Part shown: positions 19,190-30,582 of the stretch, in pieces
How the letters are laid out: the number at the start of each line of letters is the position of its first letter
Position numbering within the stretch: the first letter of the stretch is position 1
NCBI RefSeq assembly: GCF_014117425.1
Contig: NZ_CP059725.1
Span: forward strand, 1,612,001-1,676,000
Reading direction: 5' to 3'
DNA: 64,000 nt
From: Bartonella sp. HY038
GTDB taxonomy: Bacteria > Pseudomonadota > Alphaproteobacteria > Rhizobiales > Rhizobiaceae
Position numbers and translations under genes: made by a program
Notes under the pieces: generated by a model
Told to the model about the DNA's origin: nothing
The model's database searches: none
Seen by the model: the letters and a program-made list of their open reading frames with translations, nothing else

Positions 19190-19747
19190 TTACGACCGGA
19201 ATGGGAAGTTGAATGCGCGTAACAACTCACGTGCTTCATCATCCGTATTAGCCGTCGTACAAACGATAATATCCATGCCCCAAATTTGATCTACTTTATC
19301 GTAGTTGATCTCTGGGAACACAATGTGCTCCTTGATACCCATAGCGAAGTTGCCACGACCATCAAAGCTTTTCGGATTGAGACCACGAAAGTCGCGAACA
19401 CGCGGCAATGCGATAGTCACAAGACGATCTAGGAATTCAAACATGCGATCTTTACGCAAAGTAACCTTTGCACCTAAAGGCATATCTTCACGAACCTTAA
19501 AGGTCGCAATAGAATTGCGAGCACGTGTAACAACAGCGCGCTGACCAGCAATGAGAGTTAGATCTTCAGCAGCAATACCAGGCTTTTTAGAATCGCCAGT
19601 AGCCTCACCGACACCCATATTCAAGACAACCTTGTCTATGCGTGGAATCTGCATTTCATTTGCATATTTGAATTTTTCGAGAAGCTCCTTACGGATCTCT
19701 TCACGATATTGCTTTTTCAAGCGCGGTTCAATTTTAGTATCAGCCAT
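19190..19747 (-). CDS. rplE: 50S ribosomal protein uL5 (L5)
   Basis: A 185-residue 5S rRNA-binding protein. L5 marks are [23 protein letters not shown], and [15 protein letters not shown]. The start overlaps the 3' end of rplX by 8 bp, so the two are likely translationally coupled. Confidence 0.97.
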   Translation of the reverse strand: MADTKIEPRLKKQYREEIRKELLEKFKYANEMQIPRIDKVVLNMGVGEATGDSKKPGIAAEDLTLIAGQRAVVTRARNSIATFKVREDMPLGAKVTLRKDRMFEFLDRLVTIALPRVRDFRGLNPKSFDGRGNFAMGIKEHIVFPEINYDKVDQIWGMDIIVCTTANTDDEARELLRAFNFPFRS

Positions 19748-20054
19748 CGATCAGATCTCCAGAACGCTTAGCAACACGGACTTTACGACCATCAGCTTCC
19801 ACACGGAAACCAACACGAGTAGGCTTACCGTCACTTGGATCAGCAATAGCGATATTCGACAAATTAATCGGCGCTTCCTTAGAAACAATACCGGCTTCCT
19901 GAGTCTGCGTCTGACGCTGATGACGCTTCACCATATTAATACCGCGAACAAGCGCCGTATTTTCCTTAGGGCTTACTTTGATAACTTCGCCACTTTGACC
20001 TTTATCTTTTCCGGTCAAAACTACGACTTTATCCCCTTTACGAATTTTCTGCAT
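19740..20054 (-). CDS. rplX: 50S ribosomal protein uL24 (L24)
   Basis: A 104-residue assembly-initiating protein with the KOW motif: [14 protein letters not shown] near the N-terminus, then R-G-I-N-M-V-K-R-H. Overlaps rplE by 8 bp and follows rplN by 12 bp. Confidence 0.97.
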   Translation of the reverse strand: MQKIRKGDKVVVLTGKDKGQSGEVIKVSPKENTALVRGINMVKRHQRQTQTQEAGIVSKEAPINLSNIAIADPSDGKPTRVGFRVEADGRKVRVAKRSGDLIDG

Positions 20055-20066
20055 TTGTACCGCTCC

Positions 20067-20435
20067 TTAAAGCACTTCGGGAGCAAGCGAAATGATTTTC
20101 ATATGGTTCTTCGCGCGAAGTTCGCGTGGAACCGGTCCGAAAATACGCGTACCGATTGGCTCTTTTTTGTTATCAATGATAACAGCAGCATTTTTATCAA
20201 AACGAATAACGCTGCCATCGGCGCGACGAATATCCTTAGCGGTACGAACCACTACTGCCTTCATCACGTCACCTTTTTTAACGCGGCCGCGCGGAATAGC
20301 TTCCTTAATAGAAACGACAATAATGTCGCCCACAGAAGCATATCTCCGCTTCGAACCGCCCAGCACCTTGATGCACATGACACGACGGGCACCGGAATTG
20401 TCCGCAACGTCGAGGTTTGTTTGCATCTGAATCAT
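20067..20435 (-). CDS. rplN: 50S ribosomal protein uL14 (L14)
   Basis: A 122-residue protein beginning [17 protein letters not shown], the invariant start of L14. It makes an inter-subunit bridge. It follows a 150-bp gap with a terminator-like hairpin, which matches the S10/spc operon boundary in E. coli, so it may be the first gene of a separate spc transcript. Confidence 0.97.
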   Translation of the reverse strand: MIQMQTNLDVADNSGARRVMCIKVLGGSKRRYASVGDIIVVSIKEAIPRGRVKKGDVMKAVVVRTAKDIRRADGSVIRFDKNAAVIIDNKKEPIGTRIFGPVPRELRAKNHMKIISLAPEVL

Positions 20436-20530
20436 GACTGGCCGCCTTCTTTTATGTTGTAGTCCCGGACGCCATACAGCATCCTGACTAGCCTGTCAAA
20501 CCACGATTTAAACATTTTCATGAATAAGCG

Positions 20531-20560
20531 AAAAAAGGTTGCGTATAACGCACCCTTTTT
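20531..20560 (-). terminator. Intrinsic terminator between rpsQ and rplN
   Basis: On the minus strand AAAAAGGGTGCG pairs with CGCAACCTTTTTT around a five-base loop, with one mismatch, and the 3' arm ends in a run of six U. It begins 26 bp after the rpsQ stop and 96 bp before rplN, where the E. coli S10 operon ends. Confidence 0.75.
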
Positions 20561-20585
20561 ACACTTCTCACAATAAATGCGCTAA

Positions 20586-20828
20586 TTATTTTGTTGCGCT
20601 GCTGTTAACAACGACCCAACATTTATCTTTTGAAATTGGCGCTGATTCTTGAATTGAAACAAAATCACCAATTTTGTACTGATTGTTTTCATCATGCGCT
20701 TTATACTTCTTAGACTGACGAATAGTCTTTTGAAGAAGCGGATGAGAATAACGGCGTTCGACCTTGACTACAATAGTCTTGTCGCTCTTGTCGCTAACGA
20801 CAACGCCCTGCAGAATGCGTTTCGGCAT
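20586..20828 (-). CDS. rpsQ: 30S ribosomal protein uS17 (S17)
   Basis: An 80-residue S17: [20 protein letters not shown] at the start and [13 protein letters not shown] in the middle are diagnostic of this OB-fold rRNA-binding protein. It is the last gene before the terminator-like hairpin that marks the S10/spc boundary. Confidence 0.97.
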   Translation of the reverse strand: MPKRILQGVVVSDKSDKTIVVKVERRYSHPLLQKTIRQSKKYKAHDENNQYKIGDFVSIQESAPISKDKCWVVVNSSATK

Positions 20829-20838
20829 GATCTATTCC

Positions 20839-21039
20839 TTATGCCTTGCTATCGGCCGCCTTCTGGCGGGCAATTGTTTTAATACGCGCGATGTCACGGC
20901 GAACCTCTTTCACGCGCGCGGTCTTTTCTAACTGGCCTACTGCTTTTTGAAAGCGCAGGTTAAACTGCTCTTTCTTAAGCGAAGCCAATTCTTGATTAAG
21001 CTGGTCGAGCGTCTTGGCCCGAAAATCAGCGGCTGTCAT
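20839..21039 (-). CDS. rpmC: 50S ribosomal protein uL29 (L29)
   Basis: A 66-residue two-helix protein with the L29 signature [17 protein letters not shown] in the second half. It lies at the peptide exit. Spaced by 10-11 bp from rplP and rpsQ. Confidence 0.96.
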   Translation of the reverse strand: MTAADFRAKTLDQLNQELASLKKEQFNLRFQKAVGQLEKTARVKEVRRDIARIKTIARQKAADSKA

Positions 21040-21050
21040 CGCAAAACCCT

Positions 21051-21464
21051 TTACTCAGCAATACGCTGGATGAAACGTGTCTTAATTGGAAGCTTTGCAG
21101 CTCCCAAACGAAGAGCTTCACGTGCGATTTCTTCAGATACGCCATCAAGCTCAAACATGATACGACCAGGGGCAACGCGAGCTGCCCAATAGTCTACACT
21201 ACCTTTACCTTTACCCATACGAACTTCGGTTGGCTTAGAAGTAACCGGAAGATCTGGGAAAATACGGATCCATACGCGACCAGCACGCTTCATATGACGC
21301 GTGATGGCACGACGGGCGGCTTCAATCTGACGCGCAGTTACGCGCTCAGGCTCAACTGCCTTCAGACCGAAAGCACCAAAATTCAATTCCGTTCCGCCTT
21401 TTGAATTGCCGTGAATACGACCTTTAAACTGCTTACGGAACTTTGTGCGCTTGGGCTGCAACAT
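21051..21464 (-). CDS. rplP: 50S ribosomal protein uL16 (L16)
   Basis: A 137-residue L16 protein, near the A-site and needed for peptidyl transfer. It starts [11 protein letters not shown] and carries [11 protein letters not shown] and the [10 protein letters not shown] segment. Position after rpsC is canonical. Confidence 0.97.
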   Translation of the reverse strand: MLQPKRTKFRKQFKGRIHGNSKGGTELNFGAFGLKAVEPERVTARQIEAARRAITRHMKRAGRVWIRIFPDLPVTSKPTEVRMGKGKGSVDYWAARVAPGRIMFELDGVSEEIAREALRLGAAKLPIKTRFIQRIAE

Positions 21465-21500
21465 TGTTCTTTACTCCAAAAATCTCTGTTTTACCGTCAA

Positions 21501-22211
21501 TCAAGCGTTGTCGCGACGACGGTTCGACGGAGCACCTTGACTATCGCTTTCAAGAGCGCGGCGTTCAGAAGCCATTGGGTCATGTTCAAGAATTTCGCCC
21601 TTGAATACCCAAACTTTAACACCACAAATACCATAAGCGGTTTCGGCTTCAGCTGTACCATAATCGATATCTGCACGCAATGTATGCAAAGGCACACGAC
21701 CTTCACGATACCATTCCATACGAGCGATTTCAGCACCACCTAAACGACCGGAACAGTTGATACGAATACCTTCTGCACCCAAACGCATAGCTGACTGAAC
21801 AGCACGCTTCATAGCACGACGAAATGCAACGCGGCGTTCTAACTGCTGAGCAATTGATTGAGCGATCAAAGTCGCATCAACTTCTGGCTTACGAACTTCA
21901 ACGATATTCAATGACGCATCAGCGTTAGTCATATCGCTTAACTTACGGCGAAAACGCTCAATATCTGCGCCTTTTTTACCGATAATTAAACCAGGACGTG
22001 CAGCATGAATGGTTACGCGGCATTTTTTATGAGGACGTTCAATAACAATCTTGGCAATACCAGCTGTTTTGAGCTCATTCATCAAATACTTACGGATAGC
22101 TAGATCTTCATGCAATAGTTTACCATACTCACCAGTATTTGCAAACCAACGTGAATTCCATGTGCGATTGATACCGAGACGAAGCCCGATGGGGTTAATC
22201 TTCTGACCCAT
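21501..22211 (-). CDS. rpsC: 30S ribosomal protein uS3 (S3)
   Basis: A 236-residue S3 with the KH domain ([12 protein letters not shown]) and the C-terminal [12 protein letters not shown] block. It lines the mRNA entry channel and has helicase activity. The start codon overlaps the rplV stop by one base. The last 20 residues are a charged tail. Confidence 0.97.
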   Translation of the reverse strand: MGQKINPIGLRLGINRTWNSRWFANTGEYGKLLHEDLAIRKYLMNELKTAGIAKIVIERPHKKCRVTIHAARPGLIIGKKGADIERFRRKLSDMTNADASLNIVEVRKPEVDATLIAQSIAQQLERRVAFRRAMKRAVQSAMRLGAEGIRINCSGRLGGAEIARMEWYREGRVPLHTLRADIDYGTAEAETAYGICGVKVWVFKGEILEHDPMASERRALESDSQGAPSNRRRDNA

Positions 22212-22600
22212 TATGCGGCCTCCCCTGTTGCAGCGACTTCACGCACCACAATGGTAAGATGCGAGTATGGCTTTTCTACACGGCTTGCACGACCGCGACC
22301 GCGAACGTGAAAGCGCTTCATTACGATTGACTTACCTACATGTGCTTCAGCGACAATCAACGAATCTACATCAAGATCATGATTGTTTTCTGCATTTGCA
22401 ATAGCAGACTCAAGAGTCTTTTTTACAGTTGCAGCGATACGCTTACGCGAGAAGGTCAAATCCGCCAGTGCCGTATTGACGTTTTTTCCGCGGATCATGG
22501 CAGCAACCAAATTTAACTTTTGGGGACTGACACGGATTGTACGAGTAACTGCTTTAGCCTCGTTATCTTTGAGCTGGCGCGGAGCCTTGGCTTTGCCCAT
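22211..22600 (-). CDS. rplV: 50S ribosomal protein uL22 (L22)
   Basis: A 129-residue L22 whose long beta hairpin lines the exit tunnel. Marks are [16 protein letters not shown] and [10 protein letters not shown] at the hairpin. It overlaps rpsC by one base and follows rpsS by 2 bp. Confidence 0.97.
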   Translation of the reverse strand: MGKAKAPRQLKDNEAKAVTRTIRVSPQKLNLVAAMIRGKNVNTALADLTFSRKRIAATVKKTLESAIANAENNHDLDVDSLIVAEAHVGKSIVMKRFHVRGRGRASRVEKPYSHLTIVVREVAATGEAA

Positions 22601-22602
22601 TC

Positions 22603-22881
22603 TTATTTCCTCTTCGCTTTTTTGTCCGCACCATGACCATAATAGGTCCGGGTCGGAGCGAATTCGCCGAATTTTTGTCCGACCATTTCCTCGGATACGG
22701 AAACAGGAACGTGCTTGTTACCGTTATATACACCAAAGGTCAAGCCCACAAATTGCGGCAAAATAGTGGAGCGACGGCTCCACATTTTGATAACTTCATT
22801 ACGACCACTCGCGCGTACCTTCTCAGCTTTCTTGAGAAGATAGCCATCGACAAACGGTCCTTTCCAAACTGAACGAGCCAC
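22603..22881 (-). CDS. rpsS: 30S ribosomal protein uS19 (S19)
   Basis: A 92-residue S19: [12 protein letters not shown] at the start and the signature [19 protein letters not shown] near residue 60. Sits in the head of the 30S subunit with S13. Follows rplB by 15 bp. Confidence 0.97.
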   Translation of the reverse strand: MARSVWKGPFVDGYLLKKAEKVRASGRNEVIKMWSRRSTILPQFVGLTFGVYNGNKHVPVSVSEEMVGQKFGEFAPTRTYYGHGADKKAKRK

Positions 22882-22896
22882 TTTAGACTACCTCTC

Positions 22897-23730
22897 TTAT
22901 TTCTTACGCTGATGACGTGAGCGCATGATAAACTTATCAGTCGCTTTATTCGAACGCGTACGTTTACCTTTTGTTGGCTTACCCCAAGGTGAAACTGGAT
23001 GACGGCCACCAGAAGTACGACCTTCACCACCACCGTGTGGATGGTCAACAGGGTTCATAGCAACACCGCGTACATGAGGACGCTTACCGCGCCAACGTGA
23101 ACGACCAGCCTTACCATCATTGATATTACCATGATCGGCATTAGATACTGCGCCAACTGTTGCAAAACAGCTACCTGAAACCAAGCGTTGTTCACCTGAA
23201 TTCAAACGCAAAATAGCCATGCCTTGATCGCGACCAACGAGCTGGGCGTAAGTACCAGCAGAACGGGCAATTTGACCGCCCTTGCCTGGCTTCATTTCCA
23301 CATTGTGGATAATTGTACCAACTGGCATCGCGCTAAGTGGCATTGCATTACCAGGCTTTACGTCAACGCTAGCGCCGGCAATAACCTGATCTCCAACAGC
23401 TAAACGCTGTGGTGCAATGATGTAGCTTAACTCACCATCCTGATAACGGATAAGTGCGATAAAGGCTGTACGATTAGGATCATATTCTAAACGCTCAACT
23501 GTTGCTGGAACTTCGCGCTTTAAACGCTTAAAGTCCACAAAACGATATGTACGCTTATGACCACCACCTTGGAAACGAACGGTTACCCGTCCAGTATTAT
23601 TACGACCGCCTTTAGAGGAAAGACCTTGGGTCAAAGCCTTCACAGGCTTTCCCTTATAAAGACCTGACCGGTCAACAATAACAAGCTGACGCTGGCCTGG
23701 CGTGGTCGGATTGAAATGCTTAAGTGCCAT
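22897..23730 (-). CDS. rplB: 50S ribosomal protein uL2 (L2)
   Basis: A 277-residue L2, required for subunit association and near the peptidyl-transferase centre. It shows [28 protein letters not shown], and the conserved His in [13 protein letters not shown]. Length is normal for the family. Confidence 0.98.
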   Translation of the reverse strand: MALKHFNPTTPGQRQLVIVDRSGLYKGKPVKALTQGLSSKGGRNNTGRVTVRFQGGGHKRTYRFVDFKRLKREVPATVERLEYDPNRTAFIALIRYQDGELSYIIAPQRLAVGDQVIAGASVDVKPGNAMPLSAMPVGTIIHNVEMKPGKGGQIARSAGTYAQLVGRDQGMAILRLNSGEQRLVSGSCFATVGAVSNADHGNINDGKAGRSRWRGKRPHVRGVAMNPVDHPHGGGEGRTSGGRHPVSPWGKPTKGKRTRSNKATDKFIMRSRHQRKK

Positions 23731-23750
23731 TATTCCTACTCCACGGCCTC

Positions 23751-24044
23751 TTATAGACCGGTCGATACGTCAATTGTCTGACCTTCAGCCAATGTGACAA
23801 TCGCTTTTTTGACATCGCTCTGGCGCCCGACAATGCCACGGAACCGCTTAACCTTACCCTTACGGACAAGAGTATTAACAGCTACTACTTTAACGCCAAA
23901 TAGCGCTTCAATTGCAGCCTTAATTTCTGGTTTCGTAGCCTTAGGGGCAACGTTGAATACAACCTGATTATTTTCTGAAATCAGGTTGGACTTCTCGGTA
24001 ATAACCGGACTGACGATCACGTCATAGTGTCTAAGATCCGTCAT
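23751..24044 (-). CDS. rplW: 50S ribosomal protein uL23 (L23)
   Basis: A 97-residue L23, the docking site for trigger factor and SRP at the exit tunnel. [13 protein letters not shown] and [10 protein letters not shown] are typical. It overlaps the end of rplD by 4 bp (ATGA). Confidence 0.97.
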   Translation of the reverse strand: MTDLRHYDVIVSPVITEKSNLISENNQVVFNVAPKATKPEIKAAIEALFGVKVVAVNTLVRKGKVKRFRGIVGRQSDVKKAIVTLAEGQTIDVSTGL

Positions 24045-24661
24045 TTAAACCGCTCCTCAAGGGCTTCAACTGCAGCCTTGGAAAGAACAAGCTTACCACG
24101 ACGCAGAATGTCATAAACATTAATGCCCTGAACCGGCAACACATCAACATTAGGAATGTTAGATGCAGCGCGGCTGAAATTAACATCGATTTCAGATCCA
24201 CCGATGAGCAAAGCGTTTTGAAGACCTAAATTTGCAAATAAGCCGGTCAAAACTTTAGTCTTTGCATCTTTAACTGCAAGCTCGTCAATAATGATAAGAT
24301 CATTATTTTTTGCCTTAGCCGAAAGAGCATGTTTCAAACCAAGCGCACGAACCTTTTTAGGAAGATCATGAGCATGAGAACGCATAACTGGGCCATGCGC
24401 TTTACCACCGCCACGAAACTGTGGAGCACGAGCGGAATGGTGACGAGCGCGACCTGTACCTTTTTGTTTGTACATTTTCGCGCCAGTACGGGAAACATCA
24501 GCGCGGGTTTGCGCTTGATGAGTACCTTGTTGACGACGAGCAAGCTGCCAACGAACAACACGCTGAAGAAGATCTTCGCGTGGCTCAAGACCGAATACTA
24601 AATCCGATACATTGAGCTTGCCGGCTTCGCTGCCCTCAAGTGTAGTAATATTGAGATCCAT
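24041..24661 (-). CDS. rplD: 50S ribosomal protein uL4 (L4)
   Basis: A 206-residue L4 with its tunnel loop: Q-K-G-T-G-R-A-R-H and [10 protein letters not shown]. In E. coli L4 represses the S10 operon by acting on the leader; a comparable leader was not seen upstream of rpsJ here. It overlaps the rplC stop by one base and rplW by four. Confidence 0.97.
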   Translation of the reverse strand: MDLNITTLEGSEAGKLNVSDLVFGLEPREDLLQRVVRWQLARRQQGTHQAQTRADVSRTGAKMYKQKGTGRARHHSARAPQFRGGGKAHGPVMRSHAHDLPKKVRALGLKHALSAKAKNNDLIIIDELAVKDAKTKVLTGLFANLGLQNALLIGGSEIDVNFSRAASNIPNVDVLPVQGINVYDILRRGKLVLSKAAVEALEERFK

Positions 24662-25386
24662 TATTCGGCTCCCTCAGCTGCGGGTGCGGCAACTTCAGCT
24701 GCTGCGTTACCTGACTGGCGTAGAGCTGCAGGCTTTGGTGCATTAGCAGGAAGAGCATGCTTTACGGCATCACGAACAAGAATCCATGCGCCCTTTGAAC
24801 CAGGAACTGCACCACGAACAAGAATAAGTCCGCGAGCAAGATCTGTAGACACAACTTCAATATTCTGAGTGGTGATACGTGTCTGGCCCATATGACCAGC
24901 CATTTTCTTACCCTTAAAAACTTTACCCGGATCTTGACGCTGACCAGTAGAACCATGTGCACGGTGGGTGATGGAGTTACCATGCGATGCACGATGACCA
25001 CCAAAATTGTGGCGCTTCATAACACCAGCAAAACCCTTACCGATCGAGGTACCGGTTACGTCAACTTTTTGACCCGGAACGAAATGTTCTGCAGTAATTT
25101 CCGCACCAACATCCAGAAGGTTTTCTGGAGTTACGCGGAACTCTGCCAATTTTGCTTTAGGTTCAACCGAAGCTTTGGCAAAATGACCACGCAATGGCTG
25201 CGTTGTATTTTTAACCTTAGCAAGGCCTACACCTAATTGGACAGCGGTATAGCCGTTTTTATCGACTGTACGCTGTGCGATAACCTGACAATTCTCCATA
25301 CGAAGAACAGTAACAGGTACATGCTCACCTGCATCATTATAAATGCGGGTCATGCCCAGCTTTTGTGCAATTACACCTGAACGCAT
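24661..25386 (-). CDS. rplC: 50S ribosomal protein uL3 (L3)
   Basis: A 241-residue L3 protein. ATG at 25386 gives the conserved [14 protein letters not shown] start and has GGAAGGA upstream; the longer frame to 25437 runs back into rpsJ and adds unsupported residues. The [13 protein letters not shown] block and H-R-A-H-G-S-T-G-Q are diagnostic. The C-terminal 25 residues are Ala/Glu-rich, as often in alphaproteobacteria. Confidence 0.97.
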   Translation of the reverse strand: MRSGVIAQKLGMTRIYNDAGEHVPVTVLRMENCQVIAQRTVDKNGYTAVQLGVGLAKVKNTTQPLRGHFAKASVEPKAKLAEFRVTPENLLDVGAEITAEHFVPGQKVDVTGTSIGKGFAGVMKRHNFGGHRASHGNSITHRAHGSTGQRQDPGKVFKGKKMAGHMGQTRITTQNIEVVSTDLARGLILVRGAVPGSKGAWILVRDAVKHALPANAPKPAALRQSGNAAAEVAAPAAEGAE

Positions 25387-25411
25387 TGGATTTAATCCTT
25401 CCGTCCCAAGC

Positions 25412-25720
25412 TTAAAGCTTGATCTCGACATCAACACCAGCAGAAAGATCGAGCTTCATAAGAGCATCAACTGTCTGTGGAGTTGGGTCAACAATATCAA
25501 GAAGACGCTTATGGGTGCGCATTTCAAACTGCTCACGGCTCTTCTTATCGATGTGTGGCGACCGGTTAACCGTGAATTTCTCGATCCGTGTTGGAAGAGG
25601 AATAGGTCCACGTACATTGGCGCCGGTACGCTTGGCTGTCGAGACGATCTCTCGTGTCGACGCGTCAAGGATCCGATGATCAAACGCCTTAAGGCGAATG
25701 CGGATGTTCTGACCGTTCAT
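25412..25720 (-). CDS. rpsJ: 30S ribosomal protein uS10 (S10) / NusE
   Basis: A 102-residue S10: [16 protein letters not shown] at the start and the signature [16 protein letters not shown] near residue 55. It also serves as NusE in antitermination. It follows tuf after 64 bp containing a perfect hairpin. Confidence 0.97.
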   Translation of the reverse strand: MNGQNIRIRLKAFDHRILDASTREIVSTAKRTGANVRGPIPLPTRIEKFTVNRSPHIDKKSREQFEMRTHKRLLDIVDPTPQTVDALMKLDLSAGVDVEIKL

Positions 25721-25741
25721 TATTATAGTTCCTTGTTATGC

Positions 25742-25766
25742 GGAACACTTCACAAGGAAGTGTTCC
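25742..25766 (-). other. Perfect hairpin between tuf and rpsJ
   Basis: Nine-base arms GGAACACTT / AAGTGTTCC enclose a seven-base loop, starting 19 bp after the tuf stop. No U-run follows, so it is not an intrinsic terminator. It may be an mRNA processing or stability site separating the tuf and S10 parts of the message. Confidence 0.55.
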
Positions 25767-25784
25767 TCAACGAAATTTTGCCAA

Positions 25785-26960
25785 TTATTCAATGATTTTC
25801 GCTACAACGCCCGCACCAACGGTACGACCACCTTCACGAATAGCGAAGCGGAGCTTCTCTTCCATTGCGATTGGAACGATCAAAGCTACATTCACAGAAA
25901 TATTATCACCAGGCATAACCATTTCTGTACCTTCAGGAAGCGTAACAATACCTGTCACGTCTGTCGTACGGAAATAGAACTGAGGACGATAATTTGTGAA
26001 GAATGGAGTATGGCGACCGCCTTCTTCCTTCGTCAAGATGTAAGCCTCAGCTTGGAATTTTGTATGAGGTGTTACTGAACCTGGCTTTGCCAAGATCTGA
26101 CCACGCTCGATACCTTCACGATCAACACCGCGAAGCAACGCACCAATGTTATCGCCAGCCAAACCTTGATCAAGAAGCTTGCGGAACATTTCAACGCCAG
26201 TAACAGTGGTTTTTGAAGTTGGACGAATACCAATGATTTCAACTTCTTCACCAACCTTAACAATACCACGCTCAACACGGCCAGTTACAACAGTACCACG
26301 ACCTGAAATTGAGAACACGTCTTCAATTGGCATCAAGAAAGGCTGATCGATTGGACGCTCTGGAGTTGGAATATAAGCATCAACTTCGCTCATGAGAAGA
26401 CGGATTGCATCTTCACCAATGGTCTTATTGCTGTCTTCAAGTGCTGCAAGAGCTGAACCCTTAACGATAGGAATTTCATCGCCTGGGAAATCATATTTTG
26501 AAAGAAGCTCACGAACTTCCAATTCAACGAGCTCAAGAAGCTCTTCATCATCAACCTGATCAACCTTATTAAGGAAAACCACGATTGCAGGAACACCAAC
26601 CTGACGAGCAAGAAGAATGTGCTCGCGGGTCTGTGGCATTGGACCATCTGCTGCAGAAACAACAAGAATAGCACCATCCATCTGAGCCGCACCGGTGATC
26701 ATGTTCTTAACATAGTCAGCGTGGCCTGGGCAGTCAACGTGAGCATAGTGACGATTTTCTGTCTCATACTCTACGTGTGCAGTTGAAATGGTGATACCGC
26801 GTGCCTTTTCTTCAGGTGCAGCATCAATCTGGTCATAAGCGCGAAACTCACCAAAATACTTGGTGATCGCAGCCGTCAAACTGGTTTTACCATGGTCAAC
26901 GTGACCAATTGTGCCGATATTAACATGCGGCTTATTACGTTCAAATTTGCTCTTAGCCAT
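25785..26960 (-). CDS. tuf: Elongation factor Tu
   Basis: A 391-residue GTPase that delivers aminoacyl-tRNA to the ribosome. G motifs: G-H-V-D-H-G-K-T-S (P-loop), D-C-P-G-H-A-D, and N-K-V-D. Switch I ends in R-G-I-T-I. Domains 2 and 3 follow with G-R-G-T-V-V-T-G-R and the C-terminal V-G-A-G-V-V-A-K-I. It lies between fusA and rpsJ. Many alphaproteobacteria have a second tuf copy elsewhere. Confidence 0.98.
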   Translation of the reverse strand: MAKSKFERNKPHVNIGTIGHVDHGKTSLTAAITKYFGEFRAYDQIDAAPEEKARGITISTAHVEYETENRHYAHVDCPGHADYVKNMITGAAQMDGAILVVSAADGPMPQTREHILLARQVGVPAIVVFLNKVDQVDDEELLELVELEVRELLSKYDFPGDEIPIVKGSALAALEDSNKTIGEDAIRLLMSEVDAYIPTPERPIDQPFLMPIEDVFSISGRGTVVTGRVERGIVKVGEEVEIIGIRPTSKTTVTGVEMFRKLLDQGLAGDNIGALLRGVDREGIERGQILAKPGSVTPHTKFQAEAYILTKEEGGRHTPFFTNYRPQFYFRTTDVTGIVTLPEGTEMVMPGDNISVNVALIVPIAMEEKLRFAIREGGRTVGAGVVAKIIE

Positions 26961-27017
26961 TTGAGCTCTCCGTATAATGCCCTAAGGCAATGTTTAAAAC
27001 TGTAACGCAATCAGCGA

Positions 27018-29105
27018 TTACGCATATTTCTTTTGAATTTCCTGAGCGACAGCTGCAGGAACAGGCTCGTAATGATCGAACTGCATAGTATATTGTGCAC
27101 GACCCTGACTCATTGAACGGAGTGAATTAACATAACCGAACATATTTGCCAATGGCACATTTGCATTAACAACTGTTGCAATACCACGAGCTTCAGTACC
27201 TGAAATCTGACCACGACGGGAATTCAGATCGCCGATAACATCACCAACGTAATCCTCGGGAGTTACAACTTCTACCTTCATGATTGGTTCAAGAAGCTGA
27301 GCACCTGTTTTCTGCGCACCCTCGCGGAATGCTGCACGAGCAGCAATTTCGAAGGCAAGAACAGAAGAGTCAACATCGTGATAAGCACCATCAATGAGTG
27401 TTGCTTTAACACCAAGCATAGGGAAGCCAGCAAGCGGACCTGCACCCATGACGCTATCAATACCTTTTTGAACACCAGGAATATATTCCTTAGGAACAGC
27501 ACCACCAACGATCTTTGATTCGAAGATGAAGTCGTCACCATCATGAGGTTCAAAAATAATCTTAACGCGAGCAAACTGACCAGAACCACCAGACTGTTTT
27601 TTATGAGTATAGTCAATTTCAGCTGCACGAGTGATTGTTTCACGATATGCAACCTGCGGTTGACCAATATTTGCTTCAACTTTAAACTCGCGACGCATAC
27701 GGTCAACAAGAATATCAAGATGAAGTTCACCCATACCAGCGATGATTGTTTGACCTGATTCTTCATCCGACTTAACGCGGAATGATGGATCTTCAGCTGC
27801 AAGACGATTAAGTGCAAGACCCATCTTTTCTTGGTCAGCCTTAGTTTTAGGCTCAATTGCAATTTCAATAACTGGCTCTGGGAATTCCATACGTTCAAGA
27901 ATAACAGGCTTCAATGGATCACAAAGAGTGTCACCAGTTGTTGTTTCCTTAAGACCAGCCAAAGATACGATATCACCAGCATAGGCTTCTTCGATATCTT
28001 CACGAGAATTGGAGTGCATTTGCAACATACGGCCAATACGCTCACGTTTACCTTTAACGGTATTCTCAAGAGAAACACCCTTGGTCAACTTACCGGAATA
28101 AATGCGGCAGAAAGTCAAAGAGCCAACGAATGGATCATTCATGATTTTGAAAGCAAGCATAGAAAGCGGAGCTTCATCTGAAGATTCACGAGTTGTTTCA
28201 GTTTCAGTCTTAGGATCAATACCCTTAATCGCAGGAACATCAAGCGGTGAAGGAAGAAAATCAACAACACCATCAAGAAGTGGTTGCACACCCTTATTTT
28301 TAAAGGCGGAACCACAGAAAACAGGATGGAATTCAACAGCACAGGTACCACGACGAATAAGCGAACGAAGCTCGTCATTTGTAGGCATCTTGCCTTCAAG
28401 ATAGGCTTCCATTGCAGCTTCATCAACTTCAACAGCAGCTTCAATCAATGCTTCACGATATTCAACAGCACGATCTTTAAGATCATCAGGAATCTCAACC
28501 ACATCCCAAGCAGCACCAAGCTGTTCGTTCTGCCAAATAAGAGCCTTCATTTCAATAAGATCAACAACGCCTGCAAATTCACTCTCAGCACCAACAGGCA
28601 ACTGCATAACAACAGCCTTTGCACCAAGACGAGTCTTTACCATATCTACCGAACGATAGAAATCTGCACCGATCTTATCCATCTTATTAACAAAGATCAT
28701 GCGAGGAACATTGTACTTTTCAGCCTGACGCCAAACAGTTTCAGTCTGCGGCTCAACACCAGCATTCGCATCAAGAAGAGCAATAGCACCATCTAGAACA
28801 CGCAATGAGCGCTCAACTTCAATGGTAAAGTCAACGTGACCTGGCGTATCAATGATATTAAAGCGACGCTTCTTACCATCACGACCTTCCCAGAAAGTAG
28901 TTGTAGCAGCAGAAGTAATGGTAATACCACGCTCTTGCTCTTGCTCCATCCAATCCATGGTCGCAGCACCATCGTGCACTTCACCAATTTTGTGCGACTT
29001 ACCGGTATAGTACAAAATGCGCTCAGTGGTAGTTGTCTTACCAGCATCAATATGCGCCATAATACCAAAATTACGATAGTCTTCAATTTTAAATTCGCGG
29101 GCCAT
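27018..29105 (-). CDS. fusA: Elongation factor G
   Basis: A 695-residue translocation GTPase. P-loop A-H-I-D-A-G-K-T-T, switch [16 protein letters not shown], and N-K-M-D are all present. Domains II-V follow, with G-M-G-E-L-H-L-D in domain III and the R-R-G-Q-I-S-G segment in domain V. Full length for EF-G1, so this is the housekeeping copy. Confidence 0.98.
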   Translation of the reverse strand: MAREFKIEDYRNFGIMAHIDAGKTTTTERILYYTGKSHKIGEVHDGAATMDWMEQEQERGITITSAATTTFWEGRDGKKRRFNIIDTPGHVDFTIEVERSLRVLDGAIALLDANAGVEPQTETVWRQAEKYNVPRMIFVNKMDKIGADFYRSVDMVKTRLGAKAVVMQLPVGAESEFAGVVDLIEMKALIWQNEQLGAAWDVVEIPDDLKDRAVEYREALIEAAVEVDEAAMEAYLEGKMPTNDELRSLIRRGTCAVEFHPVFCGSAFKNKGVQPLLDGVVDFLPSPLDVPAIKGIDPKTETETTRESSDEAPLSMLAFKIMNDPFVGSLTFCRIYSGKLTKGVSLENTVKGKRERIGRMLQMHSNSREDIEEAYAGDIVSLAGLKETTTGDTLCDPLKPVILERMEFPEPVIEIAIEPKTKADQEKMGLALNRLAAEDPSFRVKSDEESGQTIIAGMGELHLDILVDRMRREFKVEANIGQPQVAYRETITRAAEIDYTHKKQSGGSGQFARVKIIFEPHDGDDFIFESKIVGGAVPKEYIPGVQKGIDSVMGAGPLAGFPMLGVKATLIDGAYHDVDSSVLAFEIAARAAFREGAQKTGAQLLEPIMKVEVVTPEDYVGDVIGDLNSRRGQISGTEARGIATVVNANVPLANMFGYVNSLRSMSQGRAQYTMQFDHYEPVPAAVAQEIQKKYA

Positions 29106-29134
29106 TTTCTTTGCCTTTGATTAGAAATGCCGAA

Positions 29135-29617
<483 letters not shown>

Positions 29618-29623
29618 TCAATC

Positions 29624-29995
29624 TTACTTCGGACGCTTCGCGCCATACTTGGAACGGCGCTGCTTACGATTCTTAACACCCTGCGTATCAAGAACACCAC
29701 GAATGATGTGATAACGCACACCCGGAAGATCCTTAACACGACCCCCACGAATCATCACAACAGAGTGCTCCTGAAGATTATGCCCCTCACCAGGGATATA
29801 ACCGATAACCTCAAATCCATTCGTTAGACGCACCTTAGCAACCTTACGAAGAGCCGAGTTAGGCTTCTTTGGGGTCGTTGTATAAACACGTGTACAAACG
29901 CCACGCTTTTGCGGATTGGCCTGCAAAGCAGGAACCTTATTACGCTTCACCGACGCTACACGCGGCTTGCGGATCAACTGGTTTACGGTAGGCAT
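29624..29995 (-). CDS. rpsL: 30S ribosomal protein uS12 (S12)
   Basis: A 123-residue S12 of the decoding centre. [10 protein letters not shown] is the standard start. Lys43 (T-P-K-K-P-N-S) and the Lys in R-V-K-D-L-P-G-V carry the wild-type residues linked to streptomycin sensitivity in other bacteria. It is the first gene of the block, preceded by a leader of about 220 nt and a good promoter. Confidence 0.98.
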   Translation of the reverse strand: MPTVNQLIRKPRVASVKRNKVPALQANPQKRGVCTRVYTTTPKKPNSALRKVAKVRLTNGFEVIGYIPGEGHNLQEHSVVMIRGGRVKDLPGVRYHIIRGVLDTQGVKNRKQRRSKYGAKRPK

Positions 29996-30225
29996 TGAAC
30001 CTTCCTCTACTAAAAACTCTTCAAATAACCCAAAAGGGCTGCTTCACACATGCAAAAAAACCGGACAGAACCACAAAAGTAGCTTGCCCGACAAAAACAG
30101 AGGAAGCCAAAGGCCTCATGCAATGCATGCACATATACAAATTATGTAAAACCAACCCTGTTTGAAGCTAACTTCTTAGCGAGACGCCTAGAAAAATGCC
30201 GCTTCACATTGGTTTAGATGGGCTT
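29996..30225 (-). other. Long leader of the str-S10-spc transcript
   Basis: From the predicted promoter to the rpsL start the transcript would have an untranslated leader of about 220 nt. It contains a 37-codon frame (30021-30134, minus) rich in hydrophobic residues but without a ribosome site. No riboswitch or known r-protein site is recognised. Confidence 0.4.
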
Positions 30226-30254
30226 CTGATACATGGATTATCGCATCGCGTCAA
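30226..30254 (-). promoter_or_regulatory. Predicted sigma-70-type promoter of the ribosomal block
   Basis: On the minus strand TTGACG (30249-30254) is separated by exactly 17 bases from TATCAG (30226-30231). TTGACG matches the -35 consensus at five of six positions. It faces rpsL and is the best promoter-like pair in the 587-bp gap between rpsL and xthA. Confidence 0.65.
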
Positions 30255-30582
30255 GTGCAATATGTGTAAAACTCGGCTTTTTTTGCGGTTTTTCTCGTTT
30301 TTTTTCAGCTTTTATCACAAAACTGAAACATGGTTAACACGGAGTTAAGGTTATTTATGTTTTTTGAATAGAATATCGTAATAGCGAGTCGATTTTTACA
30401 AAAACAGGAAAACAAGTAAGTATTATAATTAAGACAATAGACATAATTTTATACTGCAAAACACGATTTACATTGTCAATGATAAATGGCTTGAAGTGAC
30501 AGATTTGCCTTGCTCTTTTCCGAATATACGCTTTAAAATGCAAGCACAATAATATACAGCCCCACAAAATGGTAAGGACGCT

